A stretch of DNA of 64,000 nucleotides. It comes from Desulfarculus baarsii DSM 2075. GTDB taxonomy: Bacteria; Desulfobacterota; Desulfarculia; Desulfarculales; Desulfarculaceae. The stretch spans positions 2,569,501 through 2,633,500 of the forward strand of contig NC_014365.1 in NCBI RefSeq assembly GCF_000143965.1, read 5' to 3'. The first letter of the stretch is position 1. Each line of letters starts with the position of its first letter. The notes under the pieces are model-generated. The model was not told the origin of the DNA and ran no database searches. It saw only the letters and a list, made by a program, of their open reading frames with translations. The position numbers and the translations under genes are program-made. Below, piece after piece: positions 16,617 through 25,574 of the stretch.

Positions 16617-17075
16617 ATGACGCCGATCAAGATCGATCCCGCCGCGCCGGCTGGATGGACCGCTGGCGAGCCCACGCGGTCACGGGCCGACGGGCTGGCC
16701 GAAGACAAGACACGGTCGGTCACCAGTCACAGCCTGACGTTGCGAACTCCTTTGTTTTCCTTGGGCTATAGCTGGCGGCGCGTCGAACTGGAGCCAACGC
16801 CCACGTCCGGCGGCGGTCGCGTCTCCCCCGACGAAAAGCCGTCCGGCCCGACGGTCAAACGCCAACCCCAAAAGCCGGACACGCCCGAAGAAGCCAAGCG
16901 GCGCATGCAACTGGCCGCGCTGCTGACCAAGGCCGACAGCCCCGCTGACGACTTTCCGGCGGCCGCCGCGCCCACGCCCGGCCAGCGCCCCAGCGCCGAG
17001 GCTGTTTGTCGGCTTTACTCGCGCCACGCCGGCCCGGCCGCCGACGACCACCAAGGCCAACCGCCAAGCTGCTGA
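16617..17075 (+). CDS. Hypothetical Pro-rich protein
   Basis: This 152-aa product is not recognised. It is rich in Pro, Ala, Thr and Arg, with no signal peptide or membrane segment, and looks largely disordered apart from a short helix near residues 90-105 (TPEEAKRRMQLAALLTKA). AAGGA lies about 8 bases before the ATG and a plausible -10/-35 pair lies upstream. It is divergent from the flaG-like/flgM operon and upstream of the glycosylation island. The length of the C-terminal tail is uncertain. Confidence 0.5.
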   Translation: MTPIKIDPAAPAGWTAGEPTRSRADGLAEDKTRSVTSHSLTLRTPLFSLGYSWRRVELEPTPTSGGGRVSPDEKPSGPTVKRQPQKPDTPEEAKRRMQLAALLTKADSPADDFPAAAAPTPGQRPSAEAVCRLYSRHAGPAADDHQGQPPSC

Positions 17076-17187
17076 CGCCACTGTTGCCGCGCGTCGGGGA
17101 AGAAATTGCCGCGCCGGCAAAGCCCGCCAAGACGTTCCCGCATCATGCCGTTTTCGTTATGGTTTATCGAAGGATATCGCCACACCC

Positions 17188-17204
17188 TTGGCACGATAGT
17201 TGCT
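17188..17204 (+). promoter_or_regulatory. Sigma-54 promoter of the glycosyltransferase island
   Basis: TTGGCACGATAGTTGCT fits the sigma-54 consensus YTGGCACGRNNNTTGCW at every defined position. It is 40 bases before the GTG start of the first glycosyltransferase gene. The following genes overlap or nearly touch up to 24798, so one transcript from here could cover at least five genes. Confidence 0.88.
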
Positions 17205-17244
17205 TTATCAACGACAGGGCAGACCTTGCGCCAAGGAGTCGGCA

Positions 17245-18813
17245 GTGTTGATCTTTTTACTGGGCAGCCAGGACTTCGCCGCGCCCCTGAGTGAACTGGG
17301 GCACGAGGTGGTTCGGTGCGCACCCGACCCCGCGGCCGATATTCCCGTTCAGGGCCCCGACCCTGACTGGCTGAGCGTGGCCAATCGGGCCGCCCAAATG
17401 GGGTTGCGGCCCGACGCCGTGTTGGTCTGCGATGACGTGGGCTTCCGCAACCTGCCGGTGGGGCTCGGGCAAAGTGAAGCCGTGACGGCCTGTTACCTGG
17501 TGGACGCGCCACTGAACGAGTTCTGGCAGCAGCCATACGCCAGACTTTTCGATGTGGCGCTGTTCGATCAACCAGCCCAGGCCGCGCGGGCCGTCTCCGA
17601 AGGAGTCAACGCCCATTGGCTGCCGTTGGGCGTGGAGCCAAAGCGCTATGAAAGCAACATGTTGGCGCGAGAAGAAAAAGCCGCCTGCTTTGTCGGCGTG
17701 GTCGACCCAAGGGTGCGGCCCAAACGCTCGGCGGTGTTGGACCGGGTGAGACGCCGGGTCGAGTTGCGCGTGCAAGGCGGCCGTCAAGGCAAATGGTTCG
17801 CCACGGCCGACGCCGCGTATATGTATAAAACTCACAGGGTTGTCATCAACGAAAACCTGTTTCCCGGCCTGACGACCAGGCCACTTGAGGTCATGGCCGC
17901 CGGCGGCTTTTTGCTCAGCGAGGCCGCGCCGGGCGTCATGGACCGTCACTTCGCCGACTTCGAGCATTTACTTTATTATGATCATGACAACCTGGATCAA
18001 CGGCTGAGCCTGGCGCTCGGTGACGACGGCCTGCGCCGTAGATGCATGCGCGCCGGGCGTGAAGCTGTCTTGGGCGCGCATACCCTGGCTCACCGCGCCG
18101 ATCAGCTTGCAAAACAATTAAAGCACGCGCTTGAAGATACCGAGCGCCTGGCCAAACGCCCCGACCACGGCCAAGCCATCGGCTTGGAGGGGCAAGCGTT
18201 GTTGATGAGCGCCCTGCGCTGGCCGGGCAAAGATGGCCGGCGGCGCTTGTTGCGCGCGGCGGCCAGGCTGCGTCAAGCCAACGACGCCGGCGTGGTCGGC
18301 CTGCCCACGATCAGGGCGGCGGCCGTGGCCGAGATGGCTTTAGGCCGGCACGACGCGGCGCTTGGGCTCTTACGTCAAGCCATGGAGCATGGCGCGCCTT
18401 GCGACGCCTTGGCCCTGACGATTTTTGAAAAACAGCATGCTGGCGTTGTTACGCAAAACCCCGGGCTCCACCAGTTGGTTCAGCGGCATCCAGGCTTGGC
18501 CGGGCGAGATGGGGAGGCGTCTTTTCATCTGGCCGCCGCCGCCTTGCTGGCCGACCATGGGCGCGGCATGAGCGCCGGCTTCAACAAAGCGCGGTCGCCA
18601 CAGCCGTGTTGGGACGCATTGGAGCATTTACTCGAAGCAACCAGGCTCGACCCCACCCTGGAACCGGCTTGGCGTCTGGGTGGCGACATCCTGCTGGATA
18701 ACGGCGCGCCCTGCGAGGCCAGCATGTTCTACGAAAAAGCGTGGCAATTATCGCCCCGGCGTCAAACCATGGAACGCCTGGCGTTGGCCCGTCAAAGGGG
18801 ATATTTGGCATGA
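17245..18813 (+). CDS. CgeB-like glycosyltransferase with C-terminal TPR-like region
   Basis: The protein is 522 aa. Residues about 1-300 resemble CgeB-type/GT1-like transferases: an N-terminal Rossmann-like half (VLIFLLGSQDF), then FVGVVDPRVRPKR and the sugar-nucleotide side ENLFPGLTTRPLEVMAAGGF with LLSEAAPG. Residues about 320-522 are helical repeats of TPR type (ALEHLLEATRLDPTLEPAWR, then ILLDNGAPCEASMFYEKAWQ). GTG 17245 has AAGGAG 6 bases upstream. It is first behind a sigma-54 promoter and overlaps the next gene (ATGA). The probable role is flagellin glycosylation; the donor sugar is unknown. Confidence 0.75.
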   Translation: MLIFLLGSQDFAAPLSELGHEVVRCAPDPAADIPVQGPDPDWLSVANRAAQMGLRPDAVLVCDDVGFRNLPVGLGQSEAVTACYLVDAPLNEFWQQPYARLFDVALFDQPAQAARAVSEGVNAHWLPLGVEPKRYESNMLAREEKAACFVGVVDPRVRPKRSAVLDRVRRRVELRVQGGRQGKWFATADAAYMYKTHRVVINENLFPGLTTRPLEVMAAGGFLLSEAAPGVMDRHFADFEHLLYYDHDNLDQRLSLALGDDGLRRRCMRAGREAVLGAHTLAHRADQLAKQLKHALEDTERLAKRPDHGQAIGLEGQALLMSALRWPGKDGRRRLLRAAARLRQANDAGVVGLPTIRAAAVAEMALGRHDAALGLLRQAMEHGAPCDALALTIFEKQHAGVVTQNPGLHQLVQRHPGLAGRDGEASFHLAAAALLADHGRGMSAGFNKARSPQPCWDALEHLLEATRLDPTLEPAWRLGGDILLDNGAPCEASMFYEKAWQLSPRRQTMERLALARQRGYLA

Positions 18814-20324
18814 GTGGCTTGCTTTGGCAAAACGCCAATGGCGACTGGATGTTAGGGCAAATGCTGCTCCACCCGGCCCGCGATCCCAAGGCCGCCGCGG
18901 CCCAGGATCTGGCCGGGCTTCTATCCAAGGCCCGGCCCGAAGACCTTGTGGTGCTGGCCGGGCTGGGCCTGGGTTGGCACGCCGTGGCCATCCATGAAGC
19001 GCCCAATCGCCCCCATGTGGTGGCCTACGAACCAGACACCGCCATCGGCCGTCAGCAAGTCGCGACCGGCCCTGACCTATCGTGGCTCAACGTCGCCGGT
19101 GATCCGCATAGGCTGACCGAGTTGATCGCCGAACGCGTGGTTTATGCCGGCACGTCGCGCGTGGCCGTCTTTTCACCGCCCGCTTACCGCAATACATTGC
19201 CATTACTGGCCAATCATGTGCGCGAGCTCGTGGCCGGCGTCGTCGACCGTGGTCGGAGCGACAGTTTGACACGTCGGACGCACGGGCTGCGGTGGGCCAG
19301 CCTGGCCGCCGAAAACATCGAGTTCGTGCTGCGAACGCCAGACGCCGTCAGTCTGCCGGGCGCGTTCAAAGGGTTGCCGGCTTTTATCGTGGGCGCGGGG
19401 CCGTCGCTCAGCCAAAGCCTGGACGACCTGGCGAAAGTGCAAGATAAAGGGCTGATATTATGCGCGGCTTCGGCCCTGGGTCCGCTGGCGTCAGTGGGCG
19501 TTGCCCCCCACTGCGCCGTGGCCCTGGAGGCCAAGGACGAATCGCGCCAATTTGTCGGAACAAACCTTGAAGCAATTACTCTGATTGCCGCATCGAACTC
19601 GCACGGCAATCACTTCAAGAAATGGCCTGGGCCCTTGGCGCATGCCCATCTGCTGCCCTGGCTGGCCCAGTTATGCGGCGGCGCGGCCGTTCCCAACGGT
19701 GGGCACGCCTCCAGCCTGGCCTTCACGCTCGCCTATGTTTGGGGTTGCGACCCTATCGTCCTCGTCGGACAAGATCTGGCCTACACTGGCGGCAAGGTGC
19801 ATGCCGAGGGTCGTCCCGGCGGCGAAGAGGACGGCGTGCAAGGCCAATTGACGACAGCGGCCATCGGCGGCGGGACAGTCCGAACTTCACCGACTTTTCA
19901 TAGTTATATCAACTGGTATCAAGAGTCGGCCAGTTATGTCGCCCGTGGCGGGGCCGGCGTGCGCCTGATCAACGCCAGTAGCGCCGGCGCGCTTATTCCG
20001 GGCTTTCGGCACATGCCTTTGCATGAAGCGACGGCGGGCATGGCCGAAATCGCCATGACGCGCCAGCGCTTCAACGAAATTCTGGCCGAAGGGCGGATGG
20101 TCGAACGCCACGCGCTGGCTGGCAATTTAGGGGCGGCGCGTCAGCAACTACGCGCGGCCATCGCCAACGCAGGCGGCAAAGATGCCGGCGCGCTGAAAAT
20201 ACAAGAGGCCCCGGCGGTGGTGGCCTACGCCGTTGAATGCGCTGGCGGTTCCACCGAGATGCTGCCTGACGTATTAAAGCATTTGCTAGAATGCGTCCTG
20301 CGGATGGAGCAGCGCCGTGGTTGA
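18810..20324 (+). CDS. Maf/DUF115 motility-associated glycosyltransferase-like protein
   Basis: This 504-aa protein has the DUF115 (MptE-like) core: LPAFIVGAGPSLSQSLDDLA, then VGVAPHCAVALEAKDE, PNGGHASSLAFTLAYVWGCD and IVLVGQDLAYTGGKVHAEG. These are typical of Maf proteins that transfer nonulosonic acids or other sugars to flagellin. The N-terminal 130 residues (VVLAGLGLGWHAVAI, VVAYEPDT) are the Maf N-terminal domain, also found at the start of the protein at 25575. It overlaps both neighbouring genes. Confidence 0.85.
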   Translation: MSGLLWQNANGDWMLGQMLLHPARDPKAAAAQDLAGLLSKARPEDLVVLAGLGLGWHAVAIHEAPNRPHVVAYEPDTAIGRQQVATGPDLSWLNVAGDPHRLTELIAERVVYAGTSRVAVFSPPAYRNTLPLLANHVRELVAGVVDRGRSDSLTRRTHGLRWASLAAENIEFVLRTPDAVSLPGAFKGLPAFIVGAGPSLSQSLDDLAKVQDKGLILCAASALGPLASVGVAPHCAVALEAKDESRQFVGTNLEAITLIAASNSHGNHFKKWPGPLAHAHLLPWLAQLCGGAAVPNGGHASSLAFTLAYVWGCDPIVLVGQDLAYTGGKVHAEGRPGGEEDGVQGQLTTAAIGGGTVRTSPTFHSYINWYQESASYVARGGAGVRLINASSAGALIPGFRHMPLHEATAGMAEIAMTRQRFNEILAEGRMVERHALAGNLGAARQQLRAAIANAGGKDAGALKIQEAPAVVAYAVECAGGSTEMLPDVLKHLLECVLRMEQRRG

Positions 20325-21498
20325 ACAGACCTTGGGCCTGGTGATGATCCTGAAAAACGAGGCTCACAATTTAAAGCATTCGCTAGAACCATTGGCCTGC
20401 TTGTTCGACGAAGTGGTGGTCGTCGATACCGGCAGCAGCGACGACACGCCGCGAATCTGCACGCATCTCGGAGCAAAAGTATTTTTTTTCAAGTGGATAG
20501 ATGACTTCGCGGCCGCGCGGAACCATGGCCTCATGCACGCCCAGAGCGATTGGTTGCTTTGGCTTGACGCCGACAACGCCATGCCGCCAGCATCCGTGAC
20601 GACGCTACGCTCCTTGTTGCCCACGGAAAAAAACGCGATCATCTGGGCACAGGAATACGTCACAAGCACTGGCGGCCGCTTGTGGCAAAAACGTTGCTTC
20701 CCGCGAAGCCCGGCCGTCAGGTTCCACGGTCGTGTGCACGAGCAACTAATGCACCCGGCCGGTTGGCGCGACATCGCAAGCCCCGTAGCCATCAAGCATT
20801 GGGGCTATGAAGACCCGGCGCGCGTCAAGGCGAAGGGTAGTTATTATTTGGAGTTGCTCCAACGCTCCCTGGCCGACGATCCGTCTGATTTCTATAATCA
20901 TTTCCAAGCCGCCCGCTGCCTGGCCAATCTGCGACGCTTCGATGACGCCATTGATCATCTGTGGCAAGTCGCGCGCGATCGGCAAGCGCCGGCGCAAAAC
21001 GCCGGGCTATGGGTGCAGGCAAACGCTGACCTGGCGCGCCTGTTGGAACGCCAAGGGAAACATGAAACAGCGGCCATGCTCCTCGACCATGTGCTCGAAG
21101 AGCTGCCGCGCTCCGGCCTGGCCCACTTTCATCGCGGCAGGCTGGCCCACGCCATGAGCCAATGGCAATCCGCGCGTCATCATCTTGAATTAGCATTTAA
21201 ACTTGGCCTGGGCTCTCCGGTGGTGGACCTGGACCCGGTCAAAACGCAGGCCCAGGCCGGCTATTACCTTGGCCAAGCGCTTTGGCGCCTGGGTGAGCTG
21301 AAGGCCGCTCGGCTTTCATTCGAGCGAACGCTTGAATTAGTACCCGGCGATCTCGCCTGCCGCGCCCAATTGGCCAAACTCCTGCTGGAGCAAAGCGACG
21401 CCACAGCTGCCCGCGGACAAGCCGAAACGATGCTCCGCCTGAGGCCCGGCGACCCGACGGCCCTGCGTCTGCTGCGGGCATGCCAGGAGGCCCCTTGA
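20317..21498 (+). CDS. Family 2 glycosyltransferase with TPR tail
   Basis: The protein is 393 aa. The GT2 domain (about residues 1-230) shows LVMILKNEAHNLKHSL, VVVVDTGSSDDTPRI and the DXD-type WLLWLDADNAMPP. The rest is TPR-like helical repeats (RLLERQGKHETAAMLLDHVL, then LKAARLSFERTLELVPGD). GTG 20317 lies inside the end of the previous gene (8-base overlap). Proteins of this build are common in flagellar glycosylation clusters. Its codon usage shows more TTA, ATA and AAA codons than the flanking flagellar genes. Confidence 0.85.
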   Translation: MVEQTLGLVMILKNEAHNLKHSLEPLACLFDEVVVVDTGSSDDTPRICTHLGAKVFFFKWIDDFAAARNHGLMHAQSDWLLWLDADNAMPPASVTTLRSLLPTEKNAIIWAQEYVTSTGGRLWQKRCFPRSPAVRFHGRVHEQLMHPAGWRDIASPVAIKHWGYEDPARVKAKGSYYLELLQRSLADDPSDFYNHFQAARCLANLRRFDDAIDHLWQVARDRQAPAQNAGLWVQANADLARLLERQGKHETAAMLLDHVLEELPRSGLAHFHRGRLAHAMSQWQSARHHLELAFKLGLGSPVVDLDPVKTQAQAGYYLGQALWRLGELKAARLSFERTLELVPGDLACRAQLAKLLLEQSDATAARGQAETMLRLRPGDPTALRLLRACQEAP

Positions 21499-21500
21499 TC

Positions 21501-23267
21501 ATGCGCATCTGCTTTGTCACCGATGGCGAGGAGTTTCATGGCGCCAGCCCCGAGGAAAGGGCGTTGGGCGGCTCGGAAACCGCGCTTGTGCAGATGGCGC
21601 GAGCGCTGGCGCGGCGCGGTCACAGCGTTCAGGTATTTTGCCGCTGCCCGGCCCCGGGCTTGTATCATGGCGTAATTTATCATGATCGCACGACAATGAC
21701 GGCGTCGGTCCTCCGCGAAAGCTGGGACGTCCTCATCGTCAGCCGTTTTTTCGGCGCGTTTAGCCTGCCTTTCCAGGCCGGGCTGACCGTGCTGTGGAAC
21801 CACGACATCCTCGACCACTCGGCCGAGTTGGCCAGGCATCTCCAGACAATAGACATCATGTTCGTGCTCAGCCGGTTTCACGCCCAAGATTACGCCGGCA
21901 AACTTGAAGCATGCGCTAACAAGCTGGTGCAGACACGCAACGGGCTTGACCTGGGTCTGCTGGAAAGGGCCGCGGCCGGCGTCACGCGCACGCCCGGCAG
22001 AATGATCTATGCCTCCCGACCAGAGCGAGGCTTAAAGCTTTTGCTTGAACAAATCTGGCCCCGGCTGCTTCGGCAATTCCCTCATTTGCGCCTGACCATC
22101 TGCGGTTATCAGTTGGGGAATACGCCAATTCACCCGTCGCTGCAAAAAAAATACATTGAAATTGAACGTTTGACCCAAAAAACCCCCGGAGTTGAGGTGC
22201 TGGGGCCGCTGGCCAAAGAGCCCTACTACGCTCATTTGGCAAGCTGCGAGTGCATGCTTTATCCTTGCGCGTTTCCAGAAATTTCCTGCATCGCCGCCCT
22301 GGAGGCCCAGGCCTTGGGCGTGCCGATCGTCACCAGCGACCGCTTCGCCATGGCCGAGACAGTGCTCACGCCACAATTCAGAGTGGGCGGTGAGCCCGGC
22401 TCGAACGGGTATATAGATCAATTTATCATGGCCGTACAATCGGTTATCAGCAGTCCGCAGCAGGCGGCCGATCGCGCCGCCGCGGCCAAGGCAACCGTCG
22501 TCAGCCATAATTCGTGGGACGCCATCGCCGGCCAGTGGGAAGAACTGTTTTTCGACACGATGGCCGAACGCAGGGTCAAGCATCCCATGGCCGTGGCCGC
22601 CGACCAGATAATCCACGGAGAACGCCTGGCGGCCAGCAGGCTTTTGCAGCGCCCCCTACCCGCGCCGCACGAGTCCCCGCCGCCAGACCCCAATGAAAAC
22701 GCATTGATAGCCGAGTTAACCCGCCTTATCGACTTGACCACGGGCCCTTCCGCCACGCCAAACATCGGCGTGGTCTCCATCGACCACGGCCGCACGGCCG
22801 CCGCCATCGCCGCCGCCCGGCCTGGCCTGGCCATCAGTTCGGCCGATGAGCATGGCCCCGCCGCCTCTTTTGACTTGCTGGTCATCCGCGACGTCATCGA
22901 ACGAGCCGCCGAACCCGACGCTAAATTAAAGCAAATGCTCGAACTGTGCCTATCAACCGGCCACGTGCTCCTGTGCGTGGCCAGCGGGGCCTGGCCCTTG
23001 ATCTGTCCCGGTCACGCCTCGCGCAACTTTGATTTGGACCAAGACGACTTGCGCGAGCTGCTGGCCGGTCGGCCCGCCGTGTTTTCATTCGTCCCGCAGG
23101 GGCTGGTCAAAACCGGCGCCAGGGCATACCGCGCCGGGCGTTGGCTGGCCCTGGCCCCGGTCGATGGACCGCTGCCGGGCAAGATAACCCTTGAAAACCG
23201 TCACTTGCGTGCGCGGATCGCCCCGTCGCAGGTGGAGGCCGAGGTGCTCCGTGCCCGGCTTCTCTAG
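21501..23267 (+). CDS. Family 4 glycosyltransferase with methyltransferase-like tail
   Basis: The protein is 588 aa. Residues about 1-350 form a GT4 enzyme: MRICFVTDGEEFHG, GGSETALVQMARALARRGH, VLWNHD, then ASRPERGLKLLLE and FPEISCIAALEAQALGVPIV. Residues about 400-560 look like a class I methyltransferase fold (FDLLVIRDVIERAAEPDAKL, then LSTGHVLLCV), but the SAM-binding glycine motif is replaced by VVSIDHGRT, so activity is doubtful. AGGAGG lies 10 bases before ATG 21501. It starts 2 bases after the previous gene. Confidence 0.78.
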   Translation: MRICFVTDGEEFHGASPEERALGGSETALVQMARALARRGHSVQVFCRCPAPGLYHGVIYHDRTTMTASVLRESWDVLIVSRFFGAFSLPFQAGLTVLWNHDILDHSAELARHLQTIDIMFVLSRFHAQDYAGKLEACANKLVQTRNGLDLGLLERAAAGVTRTPGRMIYASRPERGLKLLLEQIWPRLLRQFPHLRLTICGYQLGNTPIHPSLQKKYIEIERLTQKTPGVEVLGPLAKEPYYAHLASCECMLYPCAFPEISCIAALEAQALGVPIVTSDRFAMAETVLTPQFRVGGEPGSNGYIDQFIMAVQSVISSPQQAADRAAAAKATVVSHNSWDAIAGQWEELFFDTMAERRVKHPMAVAADQIIHGERLAASRLLQRPLPAPHESPPPDPNENALIAELTRLIDLTTGPSATPNIGVVSIDHGRTAAAIAAARPGLAISSADEHGPAASFDLLVIRDVIERAAEPDAKLKQMLELCLSTGHVLLCVASGAWPLICPGHASRNFDLDQDDLRELLAGRPAVFSFVPQGLVKTGARAYRAGRWLALAPVDGPLPGKITLENRHLRARIAPSQVEAEVLRARLL

Positions 23268-24798
23268 CACCAACGCCCCGGCCACGGCGGACCGTCCGCT
23301 CATCCTGGCCATTCAACTGGCCCGCCTGGGTGATTTCTTGCAAACAACGCCCCTGCTGGCCCACCTGGCCCGGCGACGCCCCCATGCCCGCATCGCGGCC
23401 ATGGTCACGCCAGAGCAGGCCCCCTTGGCCCGACGTTGCCCGGACCTCGACGAGGTCATAATCATCAAACGTAACGAAATCAACGCATTATCTGGAAGCT
23501 GCCCTGATCGGCGCGCCCTGGCCCAACTCGACAACCGCCTCGCCGAGCTGCGCCCCCGGCACATCTTCAACCTCAACATGAGCATGCCCAGCGCCCGCCT
23601 GGCCCAGGCCTGGCCCAAGGCCGGACTGACGGGTTGGCGCTTTTCGGCCCAAGGCGACGCCCTCGTCGGCGAGCCCTGGTTTGGTTTCATGATGAACATG
23701 GTGGCCGATCGCCGCCTGACCAGGCACCATCTCAGCGACTTGCTTGCCTCTTTCGCCGACCCGCCGGGCCCGGCCGTGGGACGCCTGCGCTATCAGGTCG
23801 GCCCGCGTTCGCGCGAACGCGCCGCCCAGCTTTTGCCCCGCGACGGTCGGCCCGTGGTCGCCCTGCAGCTTGGCGCCAACAATGACCTGCGCCGTTGGCC
23901 GGTCAACCGCTTCGCCGCCCTGGCCGACGGGCTCATCGCCGCCGGTTGCGCACCGTTGCTGATCGGGGCGCGCGCCGAAGGCGACCTCGGCCGGCGCATG
24001 AAGGCGTCCATGGCTGGATCGCACAACCAACTCATCGATATCATGGGTAAAACAGACCTACCAACCTTGGCCGCCGTGCTGGAAGGCTGCGCCTTGGTTG
24101 TCTCCAACGACACCGGCACCTTGCACCTGGCCACTGCCGTGGGCGCGCCGACGCTGGCCCTGTTCATGGGCCCGGCCCAGGCCCACGAGACCGGGCCTTA
24201 CGGCCAGGGGCATCTGGTGTTGCAGGCGCGTGACATCTGCGGGCCGTGCCAGGAGCAAACGCCCGTTTGTGGCGGGGCCGCGCCGTGCCGCCGGCTGATC
24301 GCCCCCGAATTGGTCCTGGCCACCGGCCTGGCCCTGGCCACCGGCCAAAGCGCCGCCCAAGCCTGCCGAAACGTGGATTTCGGCCCAGGCGTGCAGGCCC
24401 TGGAAGGCGTCATCGACCGCTTTGGCCAACGTTACAGGCCGCTTGGGCCCAACAAGCCGCTGGGGCGCATCGAGGCCTTGGCCCTGGCCCTGCGCGAGGC
24501 CGGGCGCGTGCTGATCCGTTCGACGCACGATTTTCGCGCCGCCGAACTGGCCGCCGAATTGGCCGCCGAACACCTGCCGCCAAGCGACCAGGCCCGCGCC
24601 GACATTGACGCCTTGGCGCGAACGGCCCAGACCCTGGCCTGGGCGGCGGCGGATGGCCAGCGCGAGGCGGCCTTGGGCCTGTTGCCGCGAGCGCCGGAGC
24701 TCAAGCCCCTGGCCTCGCTGGTCGGCGGCGGCGCGCCGCGTCTGGCCTTGGCGTGCCAGGCCGCGACCCAAAGCCTGGAGATTTGCGCCGCGTTGTGA
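23251..24798 (+). CDS. Family 9 (heptosyltransferase-type) glycosyltransferase
   Basis: This 515-aa protein has the GT9 pattern: LAIQLARLGDFLQTTPLL at the N-terminus, VVALQLGANNDLRRWPVNRF and LVVSNDTGTLHLATAVGAPT with LALFMGP after it. A Cys-rich stretch (DICGPCQEQTPVC) follows, as in several GT9 proteins. A helical extension of about 150 residues forms the C-terminus. GTG 23251 has GAGG 6 bases upstream and lies 17 bases inside the previous gene. In this place it probably adds a sugar to a flagellin glycan, though a lipopolysaccharide role is possible. Confidence 0.82.
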   Translation: MPGFSSTNAPATADRPLILAIQLARLGDFLQTTPLLAHLARRRPHARIAAMVTPEQAPLARRCPDLDEVIIIKRNEINALSGSCPDRRALAQLDNRLAELRPRHIFNLNMSMPSARLAQAWPKAGLTGWRFSAQGDALVGEPWFGFMMNMVADRRLTRHHLSDLLASFADPPGPAVGRLRYQVGPRSRERAAQLLPRDGRPVVALQLGANNDLRRWPVNRFAALADGLIAAGCAPLLIGARAEGDLGRRMKASMAGSHNQLIDIMGKTDLPTLAAVLEGCALVVSNDTGTLHLATAVGAPTLALFMGPAQAHETGPYGQGHLVLQARDICGPCQEQTPVCGGAAPCRRLIAPELVLATGLALATGQSAAQACRNVDFGPGVQALEGVIDRFGQRYRPLGPNKPLGRIEALALALREAGRVLIRSTHDFRAAELAAELAAEHLPPSDQARADIDALARTAQTLAWAAADGQREAALGLLPRAPELKPLASLVGGGAPRLALACQAATQSLEICAAL

Positions 24799-24940
24799 TC
24801 GGGCAGTGGCCTTAGTGACGAAAAAACTTTTGATCATGCGGTGTTATGGTTTATCATGACCGCAGATGGCCCCCGCGGCCAACCATTGCCGCCCCCGCGC
24901 GGCCATCTCCCCCGCCGAAGGGAGAAACCAGGAGAACGAC

Positions 24941-25555
24941 ATGGAAATTATCTTGGACGGCAAGGCCATTGCTGACGAATTGACCGGCGAAAACCTCATG
25001 GACATGCTCCAAGACCTGGCCGAAAAACGCCTGGGCGACGACCTGGCCATTCGTGAGCTTTTGATCAACGGCTCTCCCTACGAGGAAGCGGTCCACGGCG
25101 CGCCCGAGGAAATCTCGCGCCAGGCCATCCAGCGCCTGGAGATCGAAACCATCAGCACCCGCGATCTGGCGCTGGGTTTTCTGCAAAACTTCCCGCCGAC
25201 CCTGGCCACACTGGCCGAGGCCATCGAAAAAGTGGCCGAGCTTTTCCGCATCGGCGACGAACAGACGGCCAACGAGGAGTATCTGCAGTTTCTGGAAGCG
25301 CTGGAAATCCTGCTGGAAACGCTCCAGCAATCCAGCGACGCCCTGGGCCTGGACATGGAGCGCATCCACGCCGACGGCGTCTCGGCCCAACACCGCCTGG
25401 AACGCCTGGCCGGCCTCACCACCGAAATGCTCGCCGCCCAGGAACAAGACGACTGGGTGCTCTTGGCCGACCTGCTGCAATACGACCTCAAGCCGGAGAT
25501 GAACGCCTGGGCCAAGCTCATGGAACAGATGCGGCGGATGGCCCTGGCCTGCTGA
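24941..25555 (+). CDS. Unrecognised acidic helical protein in the glycosylation island
   Basis: This 204-aa protein matches no family I know. It is acidic and almost wholly helical, with leucine-rich amphipathic helices (LTGENLMDMLQDLAEKRLGD, EEYLQFLEALEILLETLQQS) and no signal or membrane segment. ATG 24941 has AGGAG 6 bases upstream. A 142-bp gap precedes it, so it may have its own promoter, but I saw no clear sigma-54 or sigma-28 site. Cytoplasmic chaperone or adaptor roles would fit its build; that is speculation. Confidence 0.6.
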   Translation: MEIILDGKAIADELTGENLMDMLQDLAEKRLGDDLAIRELLINGSPYEEAVHGAPEEISRQAIQRLEIETISTRDLALGFLQNFPPTLATLAEAIEKVAELFRIGDEQTANEEYLQFLEALEILLETLQQSSDALGLDMERIHADGVSAQHRLERLAGLTTEMLAAQEQDDWVLLADLLQYDLKPEMNAWAKLMEQMRRMALAC

Positions 25556-25574
25556 CGCCCGAACGGCGGTCGTC

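Noticed and set aside
24799-24940. Promoter in the 142-bp gap before the unknown helical gene
   Set aside because: I looked for sigma-54, sigma-28 and sigma-70 patterns and found none convincing.
17245-25555. The glycosylation island as a recent mobile element
   Set aside because: Some genes have slightly more AT-rich codons, but there are no integrase, transposase, tRNA or flanking repeats, and the genes are fitted between flagellar operons with matching sigma-54 control.
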